Positions 17,212 to 26,105 of a DNA stretch of 64,000 bases are shown one piece after another. Numbering within the stretch: position 1 is the stretch's first letter; every line of letters begins with the position of its first letter. Location: assembly GCF_012911015.1 (NCBI RefSeq), contig NZ_WVVV01000005.1:124255-188254 (forward strand), in the 5' to 3' direction. Origin of the DNA: Chelativorans sp. ZYF759 (lineage in GTDB: Bacteria > Pseudomonadota > Alphaproteobacteria > Rhizobiales > Rhizobiaceae). Both the position numbers and the translations under genes were made by a program. Under the pieces are notes generated by a model. It was not told the DNA's origin. It searched no databases and worked only from the letters and a program-made list of their open reading frames with translations.

Positions 17212-17236
17212 AACGGACGACCTCGGGCGGGGTTCC
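17212..17236 (-). promoter_or_regulatory. EcfG/RpoE2-type promoter of the penicillin-binding protein gene
   Basis: On the minus strand GGAAC (17236-17232), a 16-nt spacer and CGTT (17215-17212) match the alphaproteobacterial general-stress consensus GGAAC-N16-CGTT exactly. The start codon at 17145 is 66 nt downstream of the -10 element. Confidence 0.65.
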
Positions 17237-17288
17237 CTCGCTCGACAACTGAACTGTGGAGTTCTGGCCTGCGCCGTGCTGGCGAGGC

Positions 17289-18239
17289 TCAGTCGACCGG
17301 CACTTCCACCCGCTTCACGGCCGCCTCGATCAGCGATTTGCGGTTCTCACCTTTCAGGCGGGCTTCGGCACCCACCACGATGCGGTGGGCGAGAACCGGG
17401 ACGGCGAGATCCTTGGCATCGTCGGGAACCACATAGTCGCGGCCTCTGATCGCGGCCAGGGCCTGCGCGGCGGCGTAGAGCCGCTGGGTGGCGCGAGGGC
17501 TGGCGCCGAGATGGATGCCGGGAAGCTCGCGCGTGGCGCGCACCAAGCGCACGATGTATCGGCGCACGCTCGCCTCCACCTTCACCCGCCGGCAGAGGGT
17601 TTGGAGGCGGATGAGTTCCGGCCCGTCGATGACGGGAGCAAGCGACTCAAGCGGGCTCGACTGCTCGAACCGCATGACGATCTCCTCTTCCTCGTCCTCG
17701 CTGGGGTAGCCGTGGGATAGCGTAATCAGAAAGCGGTCGAGCTGCGCCTCGGGCAGCGGGAAGGTGCCTTCCTGTTCGATGGGGTTTTGCGTCGCGATGA
17801 CGAGGAAAGGACGCGGAAGGGGATGCGAGCGGTCATCGACCGTGATCTGCCGTTCCTCCATCGCTTCCAGGAGGCACGATTGGGTGCGCGGGGTGGCCCG
17901 GTTGATCTCGTCGGCAAGGATGATGTTGCCGAGAAGTGGCCCCGGGCGGAAGCGGAATTCGCCACGCTGCTGGTCGTAGATGTTAAGGCCGGTCACGTCG
18001 GAGGGCAGAAGGTCGGGCGTGAACTGGATGCGGCGGAAGTCGCCGTCGATGCAGCGCGCCATGGTGCGGGCCAGCAGGGTCTTGCCCATGCCCGGAATAT
18101 CCTCCAGCGCGACATGGCCTTCGCACAGCAGCGCGACCACGACCAGCGTCACCGTGTCCCGCTTGCCCACGATCACGCGTTCCACGGCGTCGATCAGCTC
18201 GCGCGCCCTCGGCTGGACCTCGGCTCCCGGGCTCTGCAT
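17289..18239 (-). CDS. MoxR-family AAA+ ATPase
   Basis: This 316-residue MoxR-type AAA+ ATPase has Walker A in EDIPGMGKTLLA near residue 50, Walker B in ILADEINRATPRTQ, sensor-1 region FLVIATQNPIEQEGTFPLPEAQLDRF, and a C-terminal lid with ASPRATQRLYAAAQALA. MoxR proteins act as chaperone-like remodelers together with DUF58/VWA partners. Here the gene follows DUF58 and DUF4129 genes with 4 nt between the DUF4129 stop and this ATG. ATG 18239 gives the family-typical N-terminus; longer in-frame starts would overlap the upstream gene. The client complex is unknown. Confidence 0.92.
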   Translation of the reverse strand: MQSPGAEVQPRARELIDAVERVIVGKRDTVTLVVVALLCEGHVALEDIPGMGKTLLARTMARCIDGDFRRIQFTPDLLPSDVTGLNIYDQQRGEFRFRPGPLLGNIILADEINRATPRTQSCLLEAMEERQITVDDRSHPLPRPFLVIATQNPIEQEGTFPLPEAQLDRFLITLSHGYPSEDEEEEIVMRFEQSSPLESLAPVIDGPELIRLQTLCRRVKVEASVRRYIVRLVRATRELPGIHLGASPRATQRLYAAAQALAAIRGRDYVVPDDAKDLAVPVLAHRIVVGAEARLKGENRKSLIEAAVKRVEVPVD

Positions 18240-18243
18240 GTGA

Positions 18244-19674
18244 TCAGTCTCGCTTGCCGTCTTGAGCATAAGGGTCATGTTCCTTGTATCTGACCAGAGT
18301 GAGTGAGCGGCGCAGTTTGCGGCGCAGCTTTGCAAAGCGTCCCGGAGGTAGCTCGTCGGCTTCACCATAGCGCTGGGCATTGTAGAGCTTGCCGGCAAGC
18401 GCCAGATCGCCTCCCGGCGAGGGCCATATGCCGCGCATGCGGCGTGCGTAATCGGCGGGTGTTTCGTGCTTTTCGCGGGGCCACCCGCGGTTGTCGAGGT
18501 CACGAAGCAAGCGCAGATAGGTGCGCCGGGTGCTCCGCGTTTTCGATCGACCGAACCTCAGACGTCCTGCGAATTCTCGCACCCCCTTGGCTGCTGAAGC
18601 GAACAGCCCGACGAGATGCCTCCATAACTGGCGCAGCGTATCGCCCAGACCGTGGTTCGACCGGTCGAAATCCAGGCCCGTCGTCAGGCGGCGCGGCTTG
18701 CGAAGCCAGGCGATCAGGCCACGCAGATTGCCAAGCAATATGATCGCCACCACCACGGCGATCGTGCCGAAGAAAAGGACCGAGAAAATCCGCCGCAGAT
18801 AGTCCGGGCCCCGCAGCACCGGCTCACGCGGTGCAGCCGGCATGGCGCCGCCGCCCGCCGGCTCCGGCAGTTCGAAGGGTTCAGGTTCCGGCTGAGGCAG
18901 GAAACTGAACAGCCAGGCGAGGAAGGACCCAGCCAGTTCCAGGCCCCGCATGAGCAGCGCCAGGACGATGTCCAGCACCGACCGATCGACCACCGCGCTT
19001 GCCAGCAGCCCGACAAGCAGCACCGCAGCGATGCCCACGATCGCCGAGATCGGATTGCGGGTCGATGTGCCAGCGGCGCTGGCGCCGGCGCGGACATGCC
19101 ACAATGTTGCGAGCCCGAAGCCGATGAAGCCCATGGCGAGCCACATCACTACCCCTTGATCGTTTCGTAACGCCTGGCCGATGCCGAGCACCAGGAGGAG
19201 CACCAGAAGACCAATCTGGAAACCGAGCGCCACGGCATGCGCATCGAGCCTCTTGCCGGACAGCATGATCCCTCTTGCCCAGCAGAACGCGGCGCCGGTC
19301 AGAAGGATCAGGGCCTGCCGTCCGGCAGGATCGTTGATCAGCCAATCCAGTTGAAAGCCGGCCCCGCGCCAATGTGCGACGCTCTGCGGTGCGATGAGAA
19401 GGAAGGCGGCCAGCACGAAGCCGCCATATGCCGTGGCGTGGCTGGCGCCCAAAGGCCAATGGCCCAGGGAGGATTGCCTCAGCCCGGCGTCGAGAAGAAG
19501 GGCCAGCGGATAGGCCAGGCAGATGATTGCGAAGGGCAGGCCCGTATTCTGGCCGGCACCGCTGTCGAGGAGGAGCAGCAAGGCGGCGATCCAGCTCAGC
19601 TCCATGGCGATGAACAGCCATGACTGGAGATCCGGCCATTGGAGCCGGACTCTTGGGATCGCGCGGTCGTTCAT
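18244..19674 (-). CDS. Multi-span membrane protein with C-terminal DUF4129
   Basis: This is a 476-residue integral membrane protein. About seven hydrophobic helices occupy residues 15-240, a Pro/Glu-rich linker (QPEPEPFELPEPAGG) follows, and another helix sits near 300. The cytosolic C-terminal domain includes TYLRLLRDLDNRGWPREKHETPADYA, which is the DUF4129 signature. DUF4129 proteins commonly accompany DUF58 and MoxR genes. The start overlaps the DUF58 stop as ATGA (19671-19674), indicating translational coupling. The transglutaminase-like partner usually found in the longest versions of this module is not present nearby. Confidence 0.85.
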   Translation of the reverse strand: MNDRAIPRVRLQWPDLQSWLFIAMELSWIAALLLLLDSGAGQNTGLPFAIICLAYPLALLLDAGLRQSSLGHWPLGASHATAYGGFVLAAFLLIAPQSVAHWRGAGFQLDWLINDPAGRQALILLTGAAFCWARGIMLSGKRLDAHAVALGFQIGLLVLLLVLGIGQALRNDQGVVMWLAMGFIGFGLATLWHVRAGASAAGTSTRNPISAIVGIAAVLLVGLLASAVVDRSVLDIVLALLMRGLELAGSFLAWLFSFLPQPEPEPFELPEPAGGGAMPAAPREPVLRGPDYLRRIFSVLFFGTIAVVVAIILLGNLRGLIAWLRKPRRLTTGLDFDRSNHGLGDTLRQLWRHLVGLFASAAKGVREFAGRLRFGRSKTRSTRRTYLRLLRDLDNRGWPREKHETPADYARRMRGIWPSPGGDLALAGKLYNAQRYGEADELPPGRFAKLRRKLRRSLTLVRYKEHDPYAQDGKRD

Positions 19675-20930
19675 GGCGCGAGGCCCCCGATCAGTGGACC
19701 GAGCTGGCGGCAGGAGAGCGAGGTGTCGGGCAGTTCGCCCGGACCCGCCTGGAGGAGGACGATCGGACGACCCCGCTGGTCGAGCTCGCGCAGGCGCGCG
19801 AGCAGTGCGGCGTCGAACTGTCTGGCGATGACGGCGAGCGTCGCCCGTCCGGCGGTGGCCGGAAGCGTCACATCGAGGAACGACCGGAAAGGTTCACTTG
19901 GCGAGCGGCCGAGCCTTGCGAGCCTTTCCAGGATGACGGTCTGCTGACCCGGCGCCCTGCTGGCGGGGACCGCGACCGCACCGGCGCCATCTCCCTGCAG
20001 ACCGTTGGCAAAGACGCCGACCTGCCGTCGGCTCTCCAGTTCGTGGCTGGCGATCGAGGCGAGTGCGCTGACTGCCATCTCGAAGAGGTCGTCATCCACG
20101 ACGGCGAAGCTGTCCACGGCCAGATAGAGCGCGGTATCGAGGCTGACAGTCGGCTCGTATTGCCTCGCCATCAGTTCGCCCGTGCGGGCCGACGCCGACC
20201 AAGCGATGGCCTTGAAGGGAGTCTCAGGCGTGTAGGGCCTGAGCGCCATCGGGCGGCCGGGGTCCTCGAACAGGCGCCGCGGGTCCCGGGCTGCGCCAAG
20301 CGGCTGGTAGGCGGGAAGACCGAGTTCGGACACCGGATAGATTCGTGGATAGACCACCAGCGCCTGGCCGGTCGGGAAGGATCGTGTCTTGATGAACAAC
20401 CCGAACACGTCGGAACTGCGCAAGGTGCCAGCGCCGATCCTGTGGTAGCCGCGCTTGCGGCAGGAGATCAGCCGGCGCAGGGTTGCCTGACGATAAGGGC
20501 CGAGCGCCGTGGCGAAACGCAGGCATGGCGCGCCTGTCGCATCGGCTCCGAGCAGATCGTCGCCCGGCAGCAACTCGGCGGGCATCGAGATCTCGGCCTC
20601 GAGCCAGCTCAGCGGCAGGATCTTGGCGTTGTCGATCTCGACCGTGAACCCCACCTCGTCGCCTGGAAAGGCGCGTTGCGCCGAAAGGGCAGGCGACAGC
20701 GCAACGGCGTGAAGCGACAGATAGGCCCACCCCCGCGCCACCAGCCCTGTTGCCGCGACGAGTCCCGCCACAAGCACCAGGCCGCTCAGGCCGAACCATG
20801 CGGCGGCCACCATCGTCCCCGCCATGAGAACGAGGCCCGGAAGGTCGAACAGGAATAGCTGCGTTCCCGGCGACTGGTCGCCGGCCCGCGCAATATCCTG
20901 CTGTTCTGGGGTTGCCCCGGCTGAGGTCAT
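19671..20930 (-). CDS. DUF58 domain protein with N-terminal membrane segment
   Basis: This 419-residue DUF58 (VWA-related) protein has two hydrophobic helices at about residues 30-75, then a beta-rich region with the family cluster FPGDEVGFTVEIDNAKILPLSWLEAE. The conserved DUF58 core is RRLFEDPGRPMALRPYTPETPFKAIAWSASARTGELMARQYEP (Arg-Pro-Tyr...Ile-x-Trp). It likely recruits the MoxR ATPase. Its ATG overlaps the TetR stop as ATGA (20927-20930), so the regulator, DUF58, DUF4129 and MoxR form one coupled operon. Confidence 0.88.
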   Translation of the reverse strand: MTSAGATPEQQDIARAGDQSPGTQLFLFDLPGLVLMAGTMVAAAWFGLSGLVLVAGLVAATGLVARGWAYLSLHAVALSPALSAQRAFPGDEVGFTVEIDNAKILPLSWLEAEISMPAELLPGDDLLGADATGAPCLRFATALGPYRQATLRRLISCRKRGYHRIGAGTLRSSDVFGLFIKTRSFPTGQALVVYPRIYPVSELGLPAYQPLGAARDPRRLFEDPGRPMALRPYTPETPFKAIAWSASARTGELMARQYEPTVSLDTALYLAVDSFAVVDDDLFEMAVSALASIASHELESRRQVGVFANGLQGDGAGAVAVPASRAPGQQTVILERLARLGRSPSEPFRSFLDVTLPATAGRATLAVIARQFDAALLARLRELDQRGRPIVLLQAGPGELPDTSLSCRQLGPLIGGLAP

Positions 20931-21622
20931 GAAGCGGGCAGGGCTCCGGATGAGCGGGAGGGAATGACTCGGGCCTCTCCCCCCATGGCGCCGGCCACGA
21001 AGATGTCGATCGATCGCTCGAGAAGCGCGCAATCCAGCGCCTTTTCCGCAGTGCTCTCCAGCATCGCGCGGCGCAAGGGCGGCAGGACGATGAGGCCGAA
21101 AAGTATCTGCGCATCCAGGCGCGCGGCTTCGTCCGTGCGGTCGCCGTAGGCGTCGAGCTGGCGCAGGAGACTGGCGGTAATGGCCGTTACCCGCTCGCCA
21201 CCCTCCAGATACATGCGGTGGGCGAGTTCCGGAAACTGATGCGCCTCGCCGGCGATGATCCGTTCGAGCGCTATGACCTGCGGATCGATCATGATGTCCA
21301 GCAGCTGGCGCGCAAGATCGTGGAGGCGTTCATGCGCATCCCCCTTGGGCACGATGATAGCCTCCAGTTCCCGCATCTTGCGGTGACCCAGTTCCGTCAC
21401 CGCCGCCTCGAAAAGGTCGGCCTTGTTGGCGAAGCGCGCGTAGATGGTCGGCTTGGAGATGCCGGCTTCGGCCGAGACCATGTCCATGGAGGTCTTCTCG
21501 AAGCCATGCTTCAGGAACAGATCGGTCGCGGTGGCCACGAGACGCTTGGTCAGCGCGGCCGCGTCCTTGCGGGTCGGACGCCCCCCCCGCCGCTCTTTTC
21601 CTCCTGAACCTTCTGGTGGCAT
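20927..21622 (-). CDS. TetR/AcrR-family repressor
   Basis: This 231-residue TetR-type regulator has the N-terminal helix-turn-helix FLKHGFEKTSMDMVSAEAGISKPTIYARFANKADLF at about residues 30-65, with Ser-Lys-Pro-Thr-Ile-Tyr as recognition helix. A C-terminal AefR-like ligand domain follows. ATG 21622 is chosen because a longer reading would run through the palindrome at 21665-21681, and the family N-terminus fits. It is divergent from the RND efflux genes and very probably represses them. It is also translationally coupled to the DUF58-MoxR module, which is unusual. Confidence 0.88.
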   Translation of the reverse strand: MPPEGSGGKERRGGRPTRKDAAALTKRLVATATDLFLKHGFEKTSMDMVSAEAGISKPTIYARFANKADLFEAAVTELGHRKMRELEAIIVPKGDAHERLHDLARQLLDIMIDPQVIALERIIAGEAHQFPELAHRMYLEGGERVTAITASLLRQLDAYGDRTDEAARLDAQILFGLIVLPPLRRAMLESTAEKALDCALLERSIDIFVAGAMGGEARVIPSRSSGALPAS

Positions 21623-21637
21623 TGTGGGTTGCGCCTC

Positions 21638-21681
21638 TTGAATAAGCCCGGCACGACTTATATTAACTACACCGTTTAGTT
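21638..21681 (+). promoter_or_regulatory. RND-operon promoter overlapped by a 17-bp TetR operator
   Basis: A sigma70-like promoter TTGAAT (21638-21643), 17 nt, TATTAA (21661-21666) points to the efflux operon. Overlapping its -10 is the near-perfect palindrome AACTA-CACCGTT-TAGTT (21665-21681), in which only one pair of positions and the centre base are asymmetric. It stands between the divergent TetR and efflux genes, the usual place for a TetR operator. Confidence 0.6.
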
Positions 21682-21785
21682 TCAATGGATAAGTGCGGTG
21701 CATTCACACCCTTCCGGTTGATGTGAGCGCCGGTGAAACCATGTGTGGAACGGCAGCATTGCCCGTGACATGAAAGGATGGCCGC

Positions 21786-22967
21786 ATGGGCCGCTATTTC
21801 AACGCAACGACCCTTGTCTTTCTCGGCCTGATCGCCCTCGTCGTGGTGTGGATCGGCAGCGGCATGATCACGCGCGAGCCCATCGCGCCGCCAGAGCGCG
21901 CGCAGACGCGCATGCCGACCGTCGCTGCGAGCTGGAGCGAGGCCGAGGAGATCGTGCGCGAACTCGTGCTCTACGGCGATGTCGAGCCGGTCCAGGTTGC
22001 CATGTTGCGGGCACGCACGGACGGTATCGTCGAGGAGGTCGTGTCACAGGGCACACGGGTGGAAAGCGGCGATGTTCTGGCGCAACTTTCCTCCGATGAC
22101 CGTGAGGCGCGGCTTGTGCGCGCCGAAGCGCAACTGGCCCTGGCCGAGCGAGATTTTCGCGCGGCCGAGCAGTTGGCCGAGCGGGGCGTGGGGCCTGAAG
22201 CCGAGGCGCAGGCCCGACTTGCGCAACTCGAAGCCGCGCGCGCGGAGCTGCGCGCCATCGAGCTGGAGATCGGCAACACGACCTTGCGCGCTCCCATCAG
22301 CGGCACCGTCAACCAGATTGTCGCTGAGATGGGCGCCTATGTATCGCCGGGCGGCGAGGTGTTGGAGATTGTGGACAACGATCCGCTGGTCGCCGTGGTC
22401 CACGTCCAGCAAGCCCAGATTCCCAATGTGCGCGTAGGCGCCTCCGCCCGCGTCAAATTCATCGGGGGCGACCAGAAGGAGGGACGCGTTCGCTTCGTGT
22501 CGCCGATTGCCGATGCCGCAACACGCACTTTCCGCGTGGAGATCCAGATCGACAACGCCGACCGCGAGCTGCCGGCCGGTCTCAGCGCGGAGGTAACAAT
22601 ACCTTTCCAGTCGGTTCCCGCGCACCGCGTCTCGGCGGCGCTCGGGCGACTGGACGAGCAGGGTCGCATCGGCCTCCACATTCTCGACGAGGAAGACCGC
22701 ATCCAGTTCGCGCCGATCGAGATCATCAGGGCGCGCGCCGATGGCGTGTGGGTTACGGGCCTGCCGGAGCGGGCGAGAATCGTCACCATCAGCCAGGGAA
22801 CCTTGCGGCCAGGTCAGCAGGTCAACGTACAGGAAACACCAGAGGAATACCTCCTGGGCGGCGCGGGCTCTGGCGCATCCGATGCCATGCAAGCCGTTTC
22901 GGATCGCATCGGCGCTGACGATTCAGTTGCCGAGGAAGTTGAAGAGAACGGCTTGGAGAACCGCTGA
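21786..22967 (+). CDS. RND efflux periplasmic adaptor (HlyD/MexA-type membrane fusion protein)
   Basis: This 393-residue adaptor has an N-terminal membrane anchor (residues 6-26) and no lipobox. A lipoyl-like half-motif (ARTDGIVEEVVSQGTRVESGDVLAQL) follows, then a heptad-rich coiled-coil hairpin at about 95-160, the second lipoyl half (TLRAPISGTVNQIVAEMGAYVSPGGEV) and a beta-barrel domain. It links the RND pump to an outer-membrane channel; no tolC-type gene is in the window. The permease gene overlaps its stop by one base (TGATG). Expression is probably set by the divergent TetR. Confidence 0.92.
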   Translation: MGRYFNATTLVFLGLIALVVVWIGSGMITREPIAPPERAQTRMPTVAASWSEAEEIVRELVLYGDVEPVQVAMLRARTDGIVEEVVSQGTRVESGDVLAQLSSDDREARLVRAEAQLALAERDFRAAEQLAERGVGPEAEAQARLAQLEAARAELRAIELEIGNTTLRAPISGTVNQIVAEMGAYVSPGGEVLEIVDNDPLVAVVHVQQAQIPNVRVGASARVKFIGGDQKEGRVRFVSPIADAATRTFRVEIQIDNADRELPAGLSAEVTIPFQSVPAHRVSAALGRLDEQGRIGLHILDEEDRIQFAPIEIIRARADGVWVTGLPERARIVTISQGTLRPGQQVNVQETPEEYLLGGAGSGASDAMQAVSDRIGADDSVAEEVEENGLENR

Positions 22968-25900
22968 TGCATACGCTCATCGCCGCGGCCTTCAGCCGTG
23001 TCCGGACGGCGCTTCTGTTCCTGGTTCTGATCTTCATTGCCGGCGCCTATTCCTATGCGACCATTTCCAAGGAAGCGGCGCCGGAGATCGACATTCCCGT
23101 CTTCATCGTCAACGTCACCTATTCCGGCATTTCGGCCGAAGACAGCGCACGGCTTCTCGTCGAGCCGATGGAGCGCCAGTTCCAGACGCTGGAAGGCCTG
23201 CGACGCATGAGCGGCCAGGCGGGCGAGGGCTTCGCCACCATGACGCTCGAATTCCAGCCCGGCTATGATCAGGATCGGGCCCTGCAGGACGTTCGCGACG
23301 AGGCGGACAATGCGCAACCCGACCTTCCGGCCGGCGCCGATGCACCGATCGTGCGCGAGATCGATCTGTCGATCTTTCCCATTCTGACCATCGCCCTGTC
23401 GGGAGAGGTTCCCGAGCGCGAACTCATCGCGATGGCCCGCGACCTTGAGAACAGGCTGGAGTCGATATCTGGCGTTCTCGAGGCGGATCTGACGGGGGAT
23501 CGAGAGGATCTCCTTGAAATCATCATCGATCCGCTTGCGATGCAGTCCTATGGCATTTCATCAGGTGAGATCGCCCAGGCGGTGCAGGCCAACAATCAGC
23601 TGGTGGCGGCCGGCGCGTTCGACACCGGCGCGGGTCGGATCGGCGTCTCGATCCCCGGAACGATCCAGACGCTTGCCGACGTCCTGGCCATGCCCGTCCA
23701 GGTCAGCGAGCGGACGGTCGTGCGCGTGCAGGACGTGGCGCAGGTGCGCCAGACCTACCAGGACGCCGTCAGCTTCGCGCGTATCGATGGACAGCCCACC
23801 ATCGGCATCGACATCCGCAAGACGGCCGGCGCCAATGTCATCGACACGGTCGCACAGGTCCAGGCCATGGTTCAGGAAACCAGCGCCGGATGGTCGGACA
23901 CGATCCGCGTCGACTACATGCAGAACCAGGCCGAAGACATCCAGACGCTGCTCGGCGATCTGGAGAACAACGTCATCGCGGCCATCATCCTGGTCATGCT
24001 GACGACGATCCTGGCGCTTGGCCTGCGCGCCTCGGTGCTGGTGGCGATCGCCATACCGGGCTCGTTCCTGGCTGGAATCCTGCTTATCAACCTGATGGGC
24101 TTCACGCTCAACATCGTCGTTCTGTTCGGTCTCATCCTGGTGATCGGGATGCTGGTGGACGGCGCCATCGTGGTGGTCGAACTCGCCGAGCGCTATCGCG
24201 CGGAAGGCATGTCGCGGCGCGAGGCCTTCCTGAATGCCGCGCAGCGCATGTCCTGGCCGATCACGGCTTCGACTGCCACCACGCTCGCGGTCTTCTTCCC
24301 GCTTCTGTTCTGGCCGGGCGTGGCGGGGCAGTTCATGATGTACCTTCCCGCGACGGTGATCGTGACCTTGGGCGCCTCGCTCTTCATGGCGCTGATATTC
24401 GTGCCCATCATCGGGACGCTGTTTGCGGGCGGGCGCTCGCCGATGATGAGCGCGGATTCCACGACGCATCCGAAGGTCTATGAGCGTGGTCTCAATTTCA
24501 TGGTCGCCCGGCCGGGCTTCGCCGTCGGGCTGAGCCTTCTCGTGCTGGTGGGATCATTCTTCATCTACGGCCTGTTCGGGCGCGGCGTCGACTTCTTCCC
24601 GCCTGTCGAGCCCGAACGCGCCCAGATACAGGTCCAGGCCGACGGCAACCTCTCCGTCCAAGAGGCCGACCGTCTTGTTCGGATGGTCGAGAACCGGGTG
24701 GTCGGAACCGAGGGTATCGAACGCGCCTACTCGCGCACCATCGGGTCGGTCGAGCAGCGTCTCGGCCAGAACCTGGCGCCGGACGTGATCGGCACCATCC
24801 AGATCGACTTCACCGACTGGCGTCTGCGTCCGCCGGCGTCGGCCATCATCGAGCAGGTTCGCGGCATCACAGCGGAGCTGCCGGGCATCGGTGTGCGGGT
24901 CGAGGAACAGGAGGCAGGGCCAGGGGATGCGCGTCCGGTACAGATCCGTCTTTCGGCGGCAAACCGCGATCTCCTGCCCGAGGCCTCCGCGCTGCTCCAG
25001 GACCTGATGGTTGCGCAGGGCTCCTTTGTCGACATTTCGAGCGACGTACCCATCCCGTCGGCCGAAGTGCGGCTGCGCGTCGACCGAGAGCAGGCGGCGC
25101 GCTACGGCGTCGACATCGACACGCTGGGTACGGCCGTGCAGTTGCTGACGAACGGCGTGGTGCTGGGCAGCTATCTGCCGGACTATGCCGATGACGAAGT
25201 GGAGATCCGCCTGCGCTATCCGGCCGAGGAGAGAACCTTCGCCCAGCTGGCCGACCTGCGCATCTCGACGCAGAACGGCATGGTGCCGATCGCCAATTTC
25301 GTCGAGCTGGTGCCCAGCCTGGCTGCTTCCGTGATCAACCGGATCGACGGCCAGAACGTCCAGACCGTCTCTTCGGCGCTGACGGAAGGCACAACGGTGA
25401 CGGAAGAATTGCAACGCCTGGAGCGATCCGTCGCCGAGGCCGGCCTGCCGGAGGGTGTCGCCATCAGCTTCGTGGGCGAGATCGAGGATCAGGAAGAGGC
25501 GATGACGTTCCTTGTCGTGGCGTTCATCGTCGCGATCTTCCTGATGTTCCTGATCCTGCTGACGCAGCTCAACAGCTTCTTCCAGAGCCTGCTGGTGCTT
25601 TCCGCGATCATCTTCTCTATCGCGGGCGTGCTGGTGGGCCTGGTCATCCGACAGGAATCCTTTTCCATTGTCATGAGCGGCATCGGCATCGTGGCGCTGG
25701 CCGGCATCGTGGTGAACAACAATATCGTGCTGATCGACGCCTATAACGAGCATCGCGGCAACGGCATGGCCCCGACAGATGCCGCGCTGAAGGCCGGCGC
25801 GGAACGCTTCCGCCCGGTGCTGCTCACGGCGATCACGACGATCGCCGGGCTGATGCCGATGGTACTCGGCATGACTGTCGACTTCATCAACCGCGACCTG

Positions 25901-26095
25901 TTCTTCGGCGCCCCGTCCGGCCAGTTCTGGGTGCAGCTGTCGACGGCGATCGTCGGCGGCCTCACTTTCGCGACCTTCATCACGGTCCTGCTGACGCCGG
26001 CACTTCTGGCATGGGACGGCAATCGCCGCGAGCGGCACGCGGCGCGGCGGCGCCAGCGGCTGGAAGGCGGCGATGCGGCGGCCGCGCCCGCCTAG
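22967..26095 (+). CDS. RND-family efflux permease (AcrB/HAE1-type)
   Basis: This 1042-residue inner-membrane proton antiporter has the AcrB architecture: helix 1 at the N-terminus, two large periplasmic loops (about 35-330 and 555-850) and two sets of helices. The segments LFGLILVIGMLVDGAIVVVEL and GIGIVALAGIVVNNNIVLIDAYNEHR are helix 4 and helix 10. Helix 4 carries an Asp (LVDGAI) of the proton relay. It would export drugs, solvents or lipids together with the adaptor encoded just upstream. The two-gene layout lacks a dedicated outer-membrane factor. Substrate unknown. Confidence 0.93.
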   Translation: MHTLIAAAFSRVRTALLFLVLIFIAGAYSYATISKEAAPEIDIPVFIVNVTYSGISAEDSARLLVEPMERQFQTLEGLRRMSGQAGEGFATMTLEFQPGYDQDRALQDVRDEADNAQPDLPAGADAPIVREIDLSIFPILTIALSGEVPERELIAMARDLENRLESISGVLEADLTGDREDLLEIIIDPLAMQSYGISSGEIAQAVQANNQLVAAGAFDTGAGRIGVSIPGTIQTLADVLAMPVQVSERTVVRVQDVAQVRQTYQDAVSFARIDGQPTIGIDIRKTAGANVIDTVAQVQAMVQETSAGWSDTIRVDYMQNQAEDIQTLLGDLENNVIAAIILVMLTTILALGLRASVLVAIAIPGSFLAGILLINLMGFTLNIVVLFGLILVIGMLVDGAIVVVELAERYRAEGMSRREAFLNAAQRMSWPITASTATTLAVFFPLLFWPGVAGQFMMYLPATVIVTLGASLFMALIFVPIIGTLFAGGRSPMMSADSTTHPKVYERGLNFMVARPGFAVGLSLLVLVGSFFIYGLFGRGVDFFPPVEPERAQIQVQADGNLSVQEADRLVRMVENRVVGTEGIERAYSRTIGSVEQRLGQNLAPDVIGTIQIDFTDWRLRPPASAIIEQVRGITAELPGIGVRVEEQEAGPGDARPVQIRLSAANRDLLPEASALLQDLMVAQGSFVDISSDVPIPSAEVRLRVDREQAARYGVDIDTLGTAVQLLTNGVVLGSYLPDYADDEVEIRLRYPAEERTFAQLADLRISTQNGMVPIANFVELVPSLAASVINRIDGQNVQTVSSALTEGTTVTEELQRLERSVAEAGLPEGVAISFVGEIEDQEEAMTFLVVAFIVAIFLMFLILLTQLNSFFQSLLVLSAIIFSIAGVLVGLVIRQESFSIVMSGIGIVALAGIVVNNNIVLIDAYNEHRGNGMAPTDAALKAGAERFRPVLLTAITTIAGLMPMVLGMTVDFINRDLFFGAPSGQFWVQLSTAIVGGLTFATFITVLLTPALLAWDGNRRERHAARRRQRLEGGDAAAAPA

Positions 26096-26105
26096 TCGAC
26101 GCCTC

